From Clostridiales bacterium (GTDB lineage Bacteria > Bacillota > Clostridia > Christensenellales > Aristaeellaceae): a stretch of DNA of 64,000 bases. The notes beneath the pieces were generated by a model, which saw only the letters and a list, made by a program, of their open reading frames with translations, did not search any database and was not told where the DNA came from. The stretch is taken from contig SFET01000002.1 of the NCBI GenBank assembly GCA_004557125.1, forward strand, positions 1-64,000. The letters are read 5' to 3'. A program made the translations under genes and the position numbers. This document shows, in pieces, positions 44,667-52,794 of this stretch; within the stretch, counting starts at the first letter, position 1; the number at the start of each line of letters is the position of its first letter.

Positions 44667-45848
44667 TCAGCAATTATTTTCCTTGCAAATCCGGTAAGTC
44701 TCTCGCACAACCATAAATTCTTCGTTTGCCGGTATGACATACGCCGCAACTCTGGAGCCATCCAGCGTGATTCGACGCTCACCGGAGCCGCGCTCATTGG
44801 CTTCCCGATCGACTTCAACGCCCAGATGTGCCATGCCGTCCAGCACCATGTTGCGCAGCCGCACGCAGTTTTCGCCGATGCCGCCGGTGAAGGCCACCGC
44901 GTCCAGGCCGCCGATCTCCATGGAATAGGCGCCGATGTAGCGCAGAATGTGGGTCGCGAGCACCTTCAGCGCAAGCTCCGCGCGCTCGCTGCCACTCTCG
45001 ATGGCCGCTTCGATGTCGCGCATGTCGCCGCTGGTGCCGGAGATGCCCTTCAGGCCGCCATTCTTGCCCAGGCCCTCGTAGATCTCGTCGATGGACAAGC
45101 CCTGTTTGAGAAGGAAGGGGACGATGTACACGTCCACGTCGCCGGTGCGGCTGGCGTGAGGGATACCCATCTGCAGCGAGAAGCCGAAGCTGTTGTCCAT
45201 GCTCTTGCCGTCCAGAATGGCGCAGAGCGACGCACTGCCGCCCAGATGGCAGGAGACGATGCGCTTATGCTGCCTGCCCAGGCGCTCGGCGATGTAGCCG
45301 TGGGACGCGCCGTGGTAGCCCATGCGCAGGATGCCGTACTTCTCCGTCCATTCGTAGGGGATGGGGAACACGCGGCGTTCCATGGGGATGGTCTGATGGA
45401 AAGCCGTCTCGAACACGCCCACCTGCTGCACGTCCGGCAACAGCTTCCGGAACACCGAGATCGCCTCCAGATACGGCCCATTGTGGGCGGGTGCGACGGT
45501 GTAGAAGGCGCGCATGCCCTCCAGGACGTCCTCCGTCAGGAAGTGCACGCCGTAGTGATCCTTGGACAGCACGGTCTTGTAACCCACCGCGCGAATCTCA
45601 TCCAGCGATGCAATCACACCATATTCGTCACCCGTCAGCGCATCCAGAAAGAGCTGGATTCCGGCGGTGTAGTCCGGCACCGAAAGATTTTCACCGGAGA
45701 TCCGGCCGCGTGGGGAAGAATAGGAGAAAATCGCGCTGTCGGAGCCGACGCGCTCCACGCGTCCCTCAGCCAGGACATGGTACTGCGGCATCTCCCAGAC
45801 TTTGAACTTCAGGGAAGTGCTGCCGGCATTGCAAATCAGTATCTTCAT
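44667..45848 (-). CDS. ackA: Acetate kinase family protein
   Basis: A 393-residue ASKHA-fold kinase: MKILICNAGSTSLKFKVWE (phosphate 1), HYGVHFLTEDVLEGMRAFYT ... APAHNGPYLEAI, VFETAFHQTIPM, RMGYHGASHGYI, CHLGGSASLCAILDGKSMD, GISGTSGDMRDIE and FTGGIGENCVRLRNMV. Acetate kinases read NCGSSSLKY at the start; NAGSTSLKF here, and other small changes, mark a divergent member, perhaps for another short acyl phosphate. I chose ATG 45848 (GGGAGGG before it) over 45887. Divergent from the glycyl-radical activase, with its own consensus promoter. Confidence 0.85.
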   Translation of the reverse strand: MKILICNAGSTSLKFKVWEMPQYHVLAEGRVERVGSDSAIFSYSSPRGRISGENLSVPDYTAGIQLFLDALTGDEYGVIASLDEIRAVGYKTVLSKDHYGVHFLTEDVLEGMRAFYTVAPAHNGPYLEAISVFRKLLPDVQQVGVFETAFHQTIPMERRVFPIPYEWTEKYGILRMGYHGASHGYIAERLGRQHKRIVSCHLGGSASLCAILDGKSMDNSFGFSLQMGIPHASRTGDVDVYIVPFLLKQGLSIDEIYEGLGKNGGLKGISGTSGDMRDIEAAIESGSERAELALKVLATHILRYIGAYSMEIGGLDAVAFTGGIGENCVRLRNMVLDGMAHLGVEVDREANERGSGERRITLDGSRVAAYVIPANEEFMVVRETYRICKENNC

Positions 45849-45906
45849 GGACCCTCCCGAAATGTTTTTTGTTGCGACTTGACGCATTCCTTAACATATC
45901 ATCTTA

Positions 45907-45935
45907 ATCTTATCGACAGCGAGCCATTTTGTCAA
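45907..45935 (-). promoter_or_regulatory. Promoter of the acetate-kinase-type gene
   Basis: Minus strand: perfect TTGACA (45935-45930), 17-bp spacer, TAAGAT (45912-45907), 58 nt before the ATG. Confidence 0.75.
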
Positions 45936-45978
45936 TATGGAAATCTACAAACCTTTGTCAAAGCTGTGCAGAACGCGA

Positions 45979-46007
45979 TTGACAGAACAGTGCGCATGTG
46001 CTATGAT
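45979..46007 (+). promoter_or_regulatory. Promoter of the glycyl-radical activase gene
   Basis: Perfect TTGACA (45979-45984), 17-bp spacer, TATGAT (46002-46007). The chosen ATG (46014) lies only 7 nt after the -10, where transcription itself should begin, and there is no Shine-Dalgarno sequence. The mRNA is probably leaderless. Confidence 0.75.
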
Positions 46008-46013
46008 AAATAT

Positions 46014-46880
46014 ATGGAAACAAATCTGGAACAGGTCACTGGCCTGGTGTTTGATATTGAAGAGTTTGCGGTGTTTGACGGCCCCGGAATCCGCTGTGCG
46101 GTATTCGTCAAGGGATGCCCGCTGCACTGCATGTGGTGTCACAACCCCGAGGGGCTCGCGCCCCATCCGCAGCGGGTTGTGACGCTTTCGCTGTGCGAGC
46201 ACTGCGGCGCGTGCAGGGAGGTCTGCCCGTCGAAGGAGAAATGCATCGGCTGTGGCCGGTGTGTATTCGTATGCCCCAAGGGTGCGATCCGAATCGCCGG
46301 CACCCGGATGACTGCGGGCGAGGTTGCCGCAAAGATTCGCAAGCAGGCGAAGGTGCTGAACATGAACGGCGGAGGCGTGACCTTCTCCGGCGGTGAGGTG
46401 CTGATGCAGGCGGACTTCGTGGTCGCTGTGCGCAGGCTGGTGCCCGAGGTGCACGCCCTGATCGAGACCAGCGGCTTTGCTCAGCCTGAAGTGTTTGCAA
46501 AGCTCGCCGGGGCCATGGACATGGTCATCATGGATGTGAAGATCGTCGATCCGGCGCTGCACAAGCGCTACATCGGCGTGGACAACGCGCTGATTCTGCA
46601 AAACCTGGAGCAGCTGAAGAATATGAACAAGCTGTTCCGCATTCGTGTACCGCTGATTCCCACGGTCAATGACACGATGGAGAACATGGAGGCCACTGCA
46701 AGGCTGCTGGAAGGCGCACATATGCTGGAGAAGGTTGAGCTGCTGCGCTACAACAAGGCGGCGGGTGCGAAATACGGTGGCGTCGGCCTGACCTATGCGC
46801 CGGACTTTCCGGAGCAACAGGAGCCGAACATCTTCCGGGAACCGTTTGAAAGGCGCGGTATCCGGGTAGATATATTGTAG
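46014..46880 (+). CDS. Glycyl-radical enzyme activating enzyme (radical SAM)
   Basis: A 288-residue radical SAM protein: EEFAVFDGPGIRCAVFVKGC with PLHCMWCHNP (CxxxCxxC cluster), then an inserted ferredoxin-like domain with two further cysteine sets (CEHCGACREVC and CIGCGRCVFVCPKGAIRI), then GGGVTFSGGEVLMQ and VMDVKIVD. This ferredoxin insert separates it from the PFL activase PflA and puts it with activases of other glycyl-radical enzymes. It abstracts hydrogen to make the glycyl radical of its partner, encoded 108 nt downstream. ATG 46014 is chosen; ATG 45995 in frame is possible but would lie within the promoter. Confidence 0.9.
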   Translation: METNLEQVTGLVFDIEEFAVFDGPGIRCAVFVKGCPLHCMWCHNPEGLAPHPQRVVTLSLCEHCGACREVCPSKEKCIGCGRCVFVCPKGAIRIAGTRMTAGEVAAKIRKQAKVLNMNGGGVTFSGGEVLMQADFVVAVRRLVPEVHALIETSGFAQPEVFAKLAGAMDMVIMDVKIVDPALHKRYIGVDNALILQNLEQLKNMNKLFRIRVPLIPTVNDTMENMEATARLLEGAHMLEKVELLRYNKAAGAKYGGVGLTYAPDFPEQQEPNIFREPFERRGIRVDIL

Positions 46881-46883
46881 AAA

Positions 46884-46922
46884 GCGCGGACAATTTGTCC
46901 GTGCAGGTTTGGTTTTTATTTT
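46884..46922 (+). terminator. Hairpin with T-rich tail between activase and enzyme
   Basis: A 10-bp near-perfect palindrome (GCGCGGACAA/TTGTCCGTGC, 46884-46904) followed by a T-rich run to 46922. It would stop or attenuate read-through from the activase to the enzyme gene. I see no clear promoter after it, so partial read-through is likely. Confidence 0.6.
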
Positions 46923-46988
46923 TTGCCCTGCATGGAAAACGTTATCCATGCGTCGTCAAGCGATCATCAAGGAAGCAGGAGGATCGAT

Positions 46989-48929
46989 ATGAGCAACATC
47001 AAGGCATTTCGACATGAACTGAGCAAGGAGCGCTGGGATGCGATCAGCGCACAGATTCAGAATCCGGCGCTGACTCTGTCCGAACGCGCTGCGCTGCGCC
47101 TGAAGCTGTTCCTGGAGGAGGAGCAGATCATCTGCAATGCGGGCGAGCACATCCCGGCGTGGCGCACGATCATCGCCTTCCCGGACATCTATGCGGAGGG
47201 CGAGAAGGAAGCGCGCATGGAGGGTCACTACATTCACGAGCAGGGTCGCGTCTGCAACATCTCCAGCGACTGGGAAGGCGTGCTGAAGGGCGGCCTGCTG
47301 GCGCGCCGGGATGCGGGCAACGCGGACATGCAGATGACCATCGATGCCGTTATCGCCTACGCGGACCGCTATGAGGACGAAGGCCTGTCCCGTGCCATCC
47401 GCTACGGCGCGGACAGCTACCTGACGGCGATGCAGATGTTCCGCATCCTGCACTTCAGCCTGTGGGCGTCCAATGTCTACCACAATACCGTGGGACGCTA
47501 CGACCAGTACATGTATCCCTACTACAAGGCCGACATCGACTCCGGTAAGCTCACCGAGGAGCAGGCGCTTGCGCTGACGGAGGAGTTCTTCCTCTCCTTC
47601 AACCGCGACAGCGACCTCTACACCGGAATGCAGCAGGGCGACAACGGCCAGAGCCTGATGCTGGGCGGCTGCAAGGCCGACGGCAGCTGCGCCGTGAACG
47701 AGCTGACCTACATCTGCCTGAAGGCCAGCCTGCACAACCGCCGCATCGACCCCAAGATCAACCTGCGCGTGAACAAGGACACGCCCATCGAGCTCTACGA
47801 GCTGTGCACCGAGCTGACCAAGCAGGGCCTGGGCTTCCCGCAGTACGCCAACGACGACGTGGTCATCCCTGCGCTGGTGGAGATGGGCTATGACGTCCAG
47901 GATGCGCGCAACTACACCGTCGCGGCCTGCTGGGAGTTCATCATCCCTGGTGTTGCGATGGACATTCCCAACATCGGCGCAGTCTCCCACGCGGAGCTGG
48001 TGCGCAATGTGATTCTGGAGAAGCTGCGCGACTGCGACAGCTTCGAGGCACTGCTGGAGCAGGTGCGCCTGGCGGAAATTGCCGAGGCCGACCGTCAGGA
48101 GCCCGGCTACCGGAATCTGTGGATCGAGCCTGCGCCCTATCAGTCCGTGCTGATGAGCGATTACACCCACGACATCTCCGAGGGCGCGAAGTACAACAAC
48201 TACGGCATTCACGGCACCGGCTTTGCCACCGCCGTCGATCAGCTTGCCGCGGTGCATGCCTACGTCTACGGCGACCATACCGTGACCAAGGACGAGCTGA
48301 TCTCCGCCATGGAGAACGATTTTGCGGACGCCGTCGCCCTGAAGCACAAGCTGCGGGAGCGCGCGCCCAAGCTGGGCCGCGACGACGAGTGCGCGGAGCT
48401 GCTGGACACCATGATCCGCTTCTTCCACGACGCATGGCAGGGGAGAACCAATGAGCGCGGCGGCATCTTCCGCACCGGCACGGGCTCTGCGATGTACTAC
48501 CTCTGGCATGCCCGCGATCTGGGCGCGACCGCGGACGGCCGCGCTGCGGGCGAGATGCTGGCGGCGAACTTCTCTCCGTCGCTGATCCTCTCCGACGCAG
48601 GCCCGCTGTCCGTACTGCAGGCCATGGCGCGCCCCACGCTGAAGCTGGTGTGCAATGGCGGTCCCATGACCCTCGAGCTGCACGACACGGTGTTCAAAAA
48701 TGCTGAGGGTATCAAGAAGGTCGCCCAGCTGGTGCGCACCTACATCCTGCTCGGCGGACATCAGCTGCAGCTGAACGCTGTCAGCCGGGAGACCCTGCTG
48801 GATGCACAGCGCCATCCGGAGGACCACCAGAACCTGATCGTGCGCGTCTGGGGCTGGAGCGGCCACTTCGTCCAGCTCGACAAGGGCTATCAGGACCAGA
48901 TCATCGAGCGCACCTCTTACTCCATCTGA
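46989..48929 (+). CDS. Glycyl-radical enzyme (pyruvate formate-lyase-like), unassigned clade
   Basis: A 646-residue member of the PFL superfamily. The thiyl Cys lies in VAACWEFI (Cys314, C-x-E as in dehydratases and lyases, not the Cys-Cys pair of true PFL). The glycyl loop reads RVWGWSGHFVQL (Gly622), where nearly all family members have R-V-x-G-Y. Near the N-terminus, GEHIPAWRTIIAFPD and LYTGMQQGDNGQSLMLGG replace substrate-site regions of known classes. It is shorter than PFL (about 760) and than diol dehydratases (about 790). Paired with a ferredoxin-type activase, so it is a working system; its substrate cannot be given. CAGGAGGATCG precedes ATG 46989. Confidence 0.85.
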   Translation: MSNIKAFRHELSKERWDAISAQIQNPALTLSERAALRLKLFLEEEQIICNAGEHIPAWRTIIAFPDIYAEGEKEARMEGHYIHEQGRVCNISSDWEGVLKGGLLARRDAGNADMQMTIDAVIAYADRYEDEGLSRAIRYGADSYLTAMQMFRILHFSLWASNVYHNTVGRYDQYMYPYYKADIDSGKLTEEQALALTEEFFLSFNRDSDLYTGMQQGDNGQSLMLGGCKADGSCAVNELTYICLKASLHNRRIDPKINLRVNKDTPIELYELCTELTKQGLGFPQYANDDVVIPALVEMGYDVQDARNYTVAACWEFIIPGVAMDIPNIGAVSHAELVRNVILEKLRDCDSFEALLEQVRLAEIAEADRQEPGYRNLWIEPAPYQSVLMSDYTHDISEGAKYNNYGIHGTGFATAVDQLAAVHAYVYGDHTVTKDELISAMENDFADAVALKHKLRERAPKLGRDDECAELLDTMIRFFHDAWQGRTNERGGIFRTGTGSAMYYLWHARDLGATADGRAAGEMLAANFSPSLILSDAGPLSVLQAMARPTLKLVCNGGPMTLELHDTVFKNAEGIKKVAQLVRTYILLGGHQLQLNAVSRETLLDAQRHPEDHQNLIVRVWGWSGHFVQLDKGYQDQIIERTSYSI

Positions 48930-48953
48930 GTTCGCAACTTCATACATCAACAT

Positions 48954-48984
48954 CGGCGACCGGGAAACCGGCCGCCGTTTTTTT
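48954..48984 (+). terminator. Terminator of the glycyl-radical enzyme gene
   Basis: A 10-bp stem with one mismatch (48954-48963 with 48968-48977, loop GAAA) followed by seven Ts. Confidence 0.85.
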
Positions 48985-49039
48985 GTCGCAGATTGATGCG
49001 AGTGAACTATCCTATATGTAGGTTTTCATGGCTGGAAAG

Positions 49040-49123
49040 CAGACTTCGGTCGGTTTAAAACAAACTTTGGTATGCAAATAACAGACTATGGTCTATTAAA
49101 TACAGAAGTCGGTATATTATTGC
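49040..49123 (+). repeat. Four 21-bp direct repeats upstream of dnaK
   Basis: Four consecutive imperfect units of exactly 21 bp at 49040, 49061, 49082 and 49103; a consensus is CAGACTTCGGTCTATTAAATA. The period is two turns of DNA, so a protein would see all copies on one face. The first 14 bases of the consensus, less the leading C-A, match the arm of the palindromes at 39391 and 62481. The rest of the 325-nt gap (48930-49254) holds the preceding terminator and AT-rich sequence with no clear promoter and no CIRCE element. Confidence 0.8.
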
Positions 49124-49254
49124 ATAAATATTACAAAATTCACAACTTCGGCCCCGCTAAAAGATGCATTCCAATTCACATTCAGTTGATCTAAATTGGA
49201 TAAAATGAGCACCGTTGAAGAATCTGCAATTCCCAGTCAAACGGAGGAAACGCA

Positions 49255-51045
49255 ATGTCCAGAGTCATAGGAATCGATTTGGGAACGACTAACTCCTGCG
49301 TCTCGGTCATAGAGGGCGGCGAGGCGGTCGTCATTCCCAATTCCGAAGGCGGACGAACCACGCCTTCATTTGTTGCATTTACAAAAAACGGAGAGCGCCT
49401 GGTCGGCCAGGTTGCCAAACGCCAGGCGGTCACCAACAGCGAGCGCACCATCAGTTCCATCAAGCGTGAGATGGGCAGCGACTACCGCGTCAATATTGAT
49501 GGAAAGAAGTATTCACCGCAGGAGATCTCTGCGATGATCCTGCAGAAGCTGAAGGCGGATGCGGAGGCATATCTGGGTGAGACGGTCACGGAGGCCGTGA
49601 TCACGGTACCCGCCTACTTCACCGATGCCCAGCGGCAGGCCACCAAGGACGCAGGTATGATCGCCGGGCTGAACGTCAAGCGCATCATCAATGAGCCCAC
49701 CGCTGCGGCACTGGCCTACGGTGTGGACAAGGAGGAGCCGCAGAAGATCATGGTTTACGACCTGGGCGGCGGCACCTTCGACGTCTCCATACTGGATATC
49801 AATTCCGACGTCATTGAGGTGCTGGCCACGGCGGGCAACAACCGGCTGGGTGGCGATGACTTCGATCAGTGCATCGTGGACTATCTGGTGGAAGAATTCA
49901 AGCGGGAGAACAAGATCGACCTGCGGAAGGATCCCACTGCGATGCAGCGCGTGAAGGAGGCGGCGGAGAAGGCAAAGGTTGAGCTCTCCGGCATCACCAT
50001 GGCCAGCATCAACCTGCCCTTCCTGACGGCCAACAAGAATGGACCGCTGCACATGGAGACCATGCTGACCCGCGCGAAATTCGACGAGCTGACCCGGCAC
50101 CTGGTGGACATGACCATGGGACCGGTGCAGCAGGCGATGTCCGACTCCGGCCTCACGCCCAGGGATCTGTCCAAGGTGCTGCTGGTGGGCGGTTCGAGCC
50201 GCATTCCGGCGGTGCAGGAGGCCGTAAAGCGCTTCACCGGCAAGGATCCCTTCAAGGGCATCAATCCGGACGAATGCGTGGCCATGGGCGCGGCGCTGCA
50301 GGGCGGTGTGATGACCGGAGACGTCAAGAGCCTGCTGCTGCTGGACGTGACGCCGCTGTCGCTGGGAATCGAGACCGTGGGCGACGTGTACGCCAAGATC
50401 ATCGAGCGCAACTCCACCATTCCGATTCAGCGCAGCCAGATCTTCACCACAGCCGCCAGCTTTCAGACGGCGGTGGATGTGCACGTGCTGCAGGGCGAGC
50501 GCCCGATCGCGTCCCAGAACAAGGAACTGGGCCGCTTCCGCCTGGACGGCATCCGCCGGGCCATGCGCGGCGTTCCGCAGATCGAGGTCACCTTCTCCAT
50601 CGATGCAAACGGCATCGTAAACGTGTCCGCAAAGGATCTGGGCACGGGCCGCCAGCAGAACATCACCATCACCAGCTCCTCCAACATGAGCCGCGAGGAG
50701 ATCAACCGCGCCATCCGCGACGCGGAGGTCTACGCCGCCGAGGACGCCAAGCGCAAGGAGGAGGCGGAGATGCAGAATCGGGTGGACAACCTGATTTACC
50801 AGGCCGAGACGGTGATGAAGAAGCTCAACAAGGACGACAAGCAGCGCATGACCGCCCTTGTCAAGGAGGCCAAGAAGGCACTCAAGAGCAAGGATCCGGT
50901 GGCGGTGCGCAATTCCTGCATGGATCTCGAGCGCGCACTGAGCGCAGCGGGCCAGTCCGTATGGGACAGCGATGCGACTGCCAGCAGCGACGACGGCGTT
51001 TACGACGCGACCTATGAGCCCACGGATCGCGGCGCGGACAAATGA
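49255..51045 (+). CDS. dnaK: Hsp70 chaperone DnaK
   Basis: A 596-residue Hsp70: IGIDLGTTNSCVSVIEGGEA (phosphate 1), YDLGGGTFDVSIL (phosphate 2), LLVGGSSRIPAVQEAV (adenosine), TPLSLGIETVGD linker region and a full substrate-binding domain with a helical lid, but a short acidic C-terminus without the usual EEVD-like or long tail. The usual grpE and dnaJ neighbours and a hrcA/CIRCE site are missing; instead it is followed by DUF5685 and a short J-domain protein. It may be the main DnaK or a second, specialised copy. ACGGAGGAAA precedes ATG 49255. Confidence 0.93.
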   Translation: MSRVIGIDLGTTNSCVSVIEGGEAVVIPNSEGGRTTPSFVAFTKNGERLVGQVAKRQAVTNSERTISSIKREMGSDYRVNIDGKKYSPQEISAMILQKLKADAEAYLGETVTEAVITVPAYFTDAQRQATKDAGMIAGLNVKRIINEPTAAALAYGVDKEEPQKIMVYDLGGGTFDVSILDINSDVIEVLATAGNNRLGGDDFDQCIVDYLVEEFKRENKIDLRKDPTAMQRVKEAAEKAKVELSGITMASINLPFLTANKNGPLHMETMLTRAKFDELTRHLVDMTMGPVQQAMSDSGLTPRDLSKVLLVGGSSRIPAVQEAVKRFTGKDPFKGINPDECVAMGAALQGGVMTGDVKSLLLLDVTPLSLGIETVGDVYAKIIERNSTIPIQRSQIFTTAASFQTAVDVHVLQGERPIASQNKELGRFRLDGIRRAMRGVPQIEVTFSIDANGIVNVSAKDLGTGRQQNITITSSSNMSREEINRAIRDAEVYAAEDAKRKEEAEMQNRVDNLIYQAETVMKKLNKDDKQRMTALVKEAKKALKSKDPVAVRNSCMDLERALSAAGQSVWDSDATASSDDGVYDATYEPTDRGADK

Positions 51046-51142
51046 TTTTTTGATTCCCGCCTCTGCAGGCAGCTCCCTGCAGAACGCCTTTAACATTGCT
51101 GGTTTATAATGAGAAAAATCTGCTGCGTAGGGGGTGCGCCGC

Positions 51143-52006
51143 GTGTTCGGTTATGTGATCACCAATTGCGAGGCGCTCACCAAGGAGCAGCAGCAGCGCT
51201 TCCGGGCGCTGTACTGTGGGATGTGCCACACGCTGCACGCGCGCTACGGGAACCTCGGACGCTTCACGCTGAGCTACGACATGACCTTCCTGGCCATGGT
51301 GCTCTCGGCTCTCTACGAGCCGGAGGAGACGATCGAGCACGAGCGCTGTCTGCCGCACCCGCGCAAGCCCCATGAATTTGTTCTGAGCCCCGCCATGGAA
51401 TACGCGGTGGATCTGAACGTCGCGCTGGCCTATCACAAGTGCGCGGACAACTGGCAGGACGATCACAACCCCGCCTTCGCCGCCGCAAAGGGCCTGCTGT
51501 CCCGGGCTTACAGGCGCGCCTGTGCCCGTCAGCCGGAAAAGTGTACGGCAATTCAGGAATGGATGGACGGCATTCGCGATATCGAGCGCAGCAGCCGTGC
51601 GCAAATCGATCCTCCGGTGAATCTCACTGGCCGGATGCTGGGCACACTGTTTGCCTGGAAGCGGGACTACTGGTCGGAGGAGCTGCGCCGCATGGGTGAC
51701 GGGCTCGGGCGCTTCATCTACTTCATGGACGCCTACGACGATCTGGAGAAGGATGAACGCCACGGAAAGTTCAATCCGCTGAAGTCGATCCGGCAGCAGC
51801 AGAACTTCGAGGAACTGTGCAAGGACGCGCTGACGATGATGGTGGCGGATTGTGCGGACGCCTTCGAATGCCTGCCCATCGTGCGGGATGCGGATCTGAT
51901 CCGAAACATCCTCTATTCGGGCATTTGGGCAAAGTACAACTACATTCAATCCAAGAGAGAAAAATCAGCAAAATCCAGTAAGGCTGTCAGCAAAGGAGCA
52001 CAATAA
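51143..52006 (+). CDS. DUF5685 family protein
   Basis: A 287-residue all-helical protein: FGYVITNCEALTKEQQQRFRALYCGMCHTLHARYG at the N-terminus split here by known spacing (Cys in YCGMCH), LAYHKCADNWQDDHN, PVNLTGRMLGTLFAW and IYFMDAYDDLEKDERHGKFN. Conserved Cys, His and Asp suggest a metal site, and the last motif resembles aspartate-rich helices of prenyltransferase-fold enzymes, but no function is known to me. The start is taken as GTG 51143, 8 nt after GGGGG, giving MFGYV; GTG 51134 is also in frame. It shares one base with the J-protein start. Confidence 0.8.
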   Translation: MFGYVITNCEALTKEQQQRFRALYCGMCHTLHARYGNLGRFTLSYDMTFLAMVLSALYEPEETIEHERCLPHPRKPHEFVLSPAMEYAVDLNVALAYHKCADNWQDDHNPAFAAAKGLLSRAYRRACARQPEKCTAIQEWMDGIRDIERSSRAQIDPPVNLTGRMLGTLFAWKRDYWSEELRRMGDGLGRFIYFMDAYDDLEKDERHGKFNPLKSIRQQQNFEELCKDALTMMVADCADAFECLPIVRDADLIRNILYSGIWAKYNYIQSKREKSAKSSKAVSKGAQ

Positions 52007-52740
52007 TGCAGGATCCCTATCGGGTGTTGGGCGTGTCGCAGAGCGCTTCAGAGGATGAAATCAAAAAAGCATACAGGAGTCTGGCAAAAAAGTACCATCC
52101 GGACGTGAACAACGGCTCCGCAGAGGCCGAAGCGCGCATGAAGGAGGTCAACGAAGCCTACTCCCAGATCATGAAGATGCGCCGCGATGGCACAAGCGGG
52201 GCATCCGGTTCGTCCGGCTACGGCAGCGCCGGCGGCTACGGCTCCTATGGGGGCTATGGCAGCGCCGGCGGTTACGGCTCCTATGGCGGCTACGGTGGCT
52301 ACGGCAATGCCGGCGGCTACGGCGGATATGGCAGCTATGGCGGTCAAAGCCGCAATGCATCCAGCGATCCGAAGCTGACCGCCGCGCGCAATTACGTGCA
52401 TTCCGGCCATTACCAGGAGGCAATGCATGTACTGGAAGACATCCGCGAGCGCAGCGCCGAATGGTACTTCCTGAGCGGTGAGGCGAGCCTGGGCCTGGGC
52501 AATCGCGTGGCTGCGCTCAATTACGCCCGTCAGGCGGTGAGCATGGAGCCGGACAACTTCGAGTATCGTCAGCTGCTCGCCCGCATCGAGGGGCGCAGCA
52601 CCAATTACCAGAATGCCGGCAGCGCCTTCAATGCCCAGCAGCTTGTGTGCCACAATCCGCTGGCGCTGTGCTGTCTCACGTCGCTCTTGTGCAACTGCTG
52701 CTGCGGCGGCTGCGGCGGCGGATACTACCGCTTCTATTGA
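52006..52740 (+). CDS. J-domain protein with Gly/Tyr-rich repeats and TPR-like region
   Basis: A 244-residue protein: J domain (about 1-62; DPYRVLGVSQSAS, the HPD in KKYHPDVNN), a Gly/Tyr/Ser low-complexity stretch (about 66-120; repeats GGYGSYGGYGSA), a TPR-like pair of helices (about 125-195) and a short Cys/Gly tail (NCCCGGCGGGYYRFY). J domains stimulate Hsp70 ATPase, and dnaK is two genes upstream. It lacks the zinc-finger and C-terminal domains of true DnaJ. The tail may bind metal or be membrane-associated. Confidence 0.88.
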   Translation: MQDPYRVLGVSQSASEDEIKKAYRSLAKKYHPDVNNGSAEAEARMKEVNEAYSQIMKMRRDGTSGASGSSGYGSAGGYGSYGGYGSAGGYGSYGGYGGYGNAGGYGGYGSYGGQSRNASSDPKLTAARNYVHSGHYQEAMHVLEDIRERSAEWYFLSGEASLGLGNRVAALNYARQAVSMEPDNFEYRQLLARIEGRSTNYQNAGSAFNAQQLVCHNPLALCCLTSLLCNCCCGGCGGGYYRFY

Positions 52741-52794
52741 TCTCTGTGGATCTGTTGATGGCGGACTTGTGAAATTAGGGAAGGAGAACCTGCA

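Noticed and set aside
44826..46013. 5' extension of the activase frame by 396 codons
   Set aside because: It runs antisense to the acetate-kinase-type gene and across two promoters.
46956..48953. A 665-codon minus-strand frame
   Set aside because: Antisense shadow of the glycyl-radical enzyme gene.
49040..49123. CRISPR array
   Set aside because: The 21-bp units are directly adjacent with no spacers and there are no cas genes.
49124..49254. CIRCE/HrcA operator before dnaK
   Set aside because: I looked for TTAGCACTC-N9-GAGTGCTAA and found nothing close.
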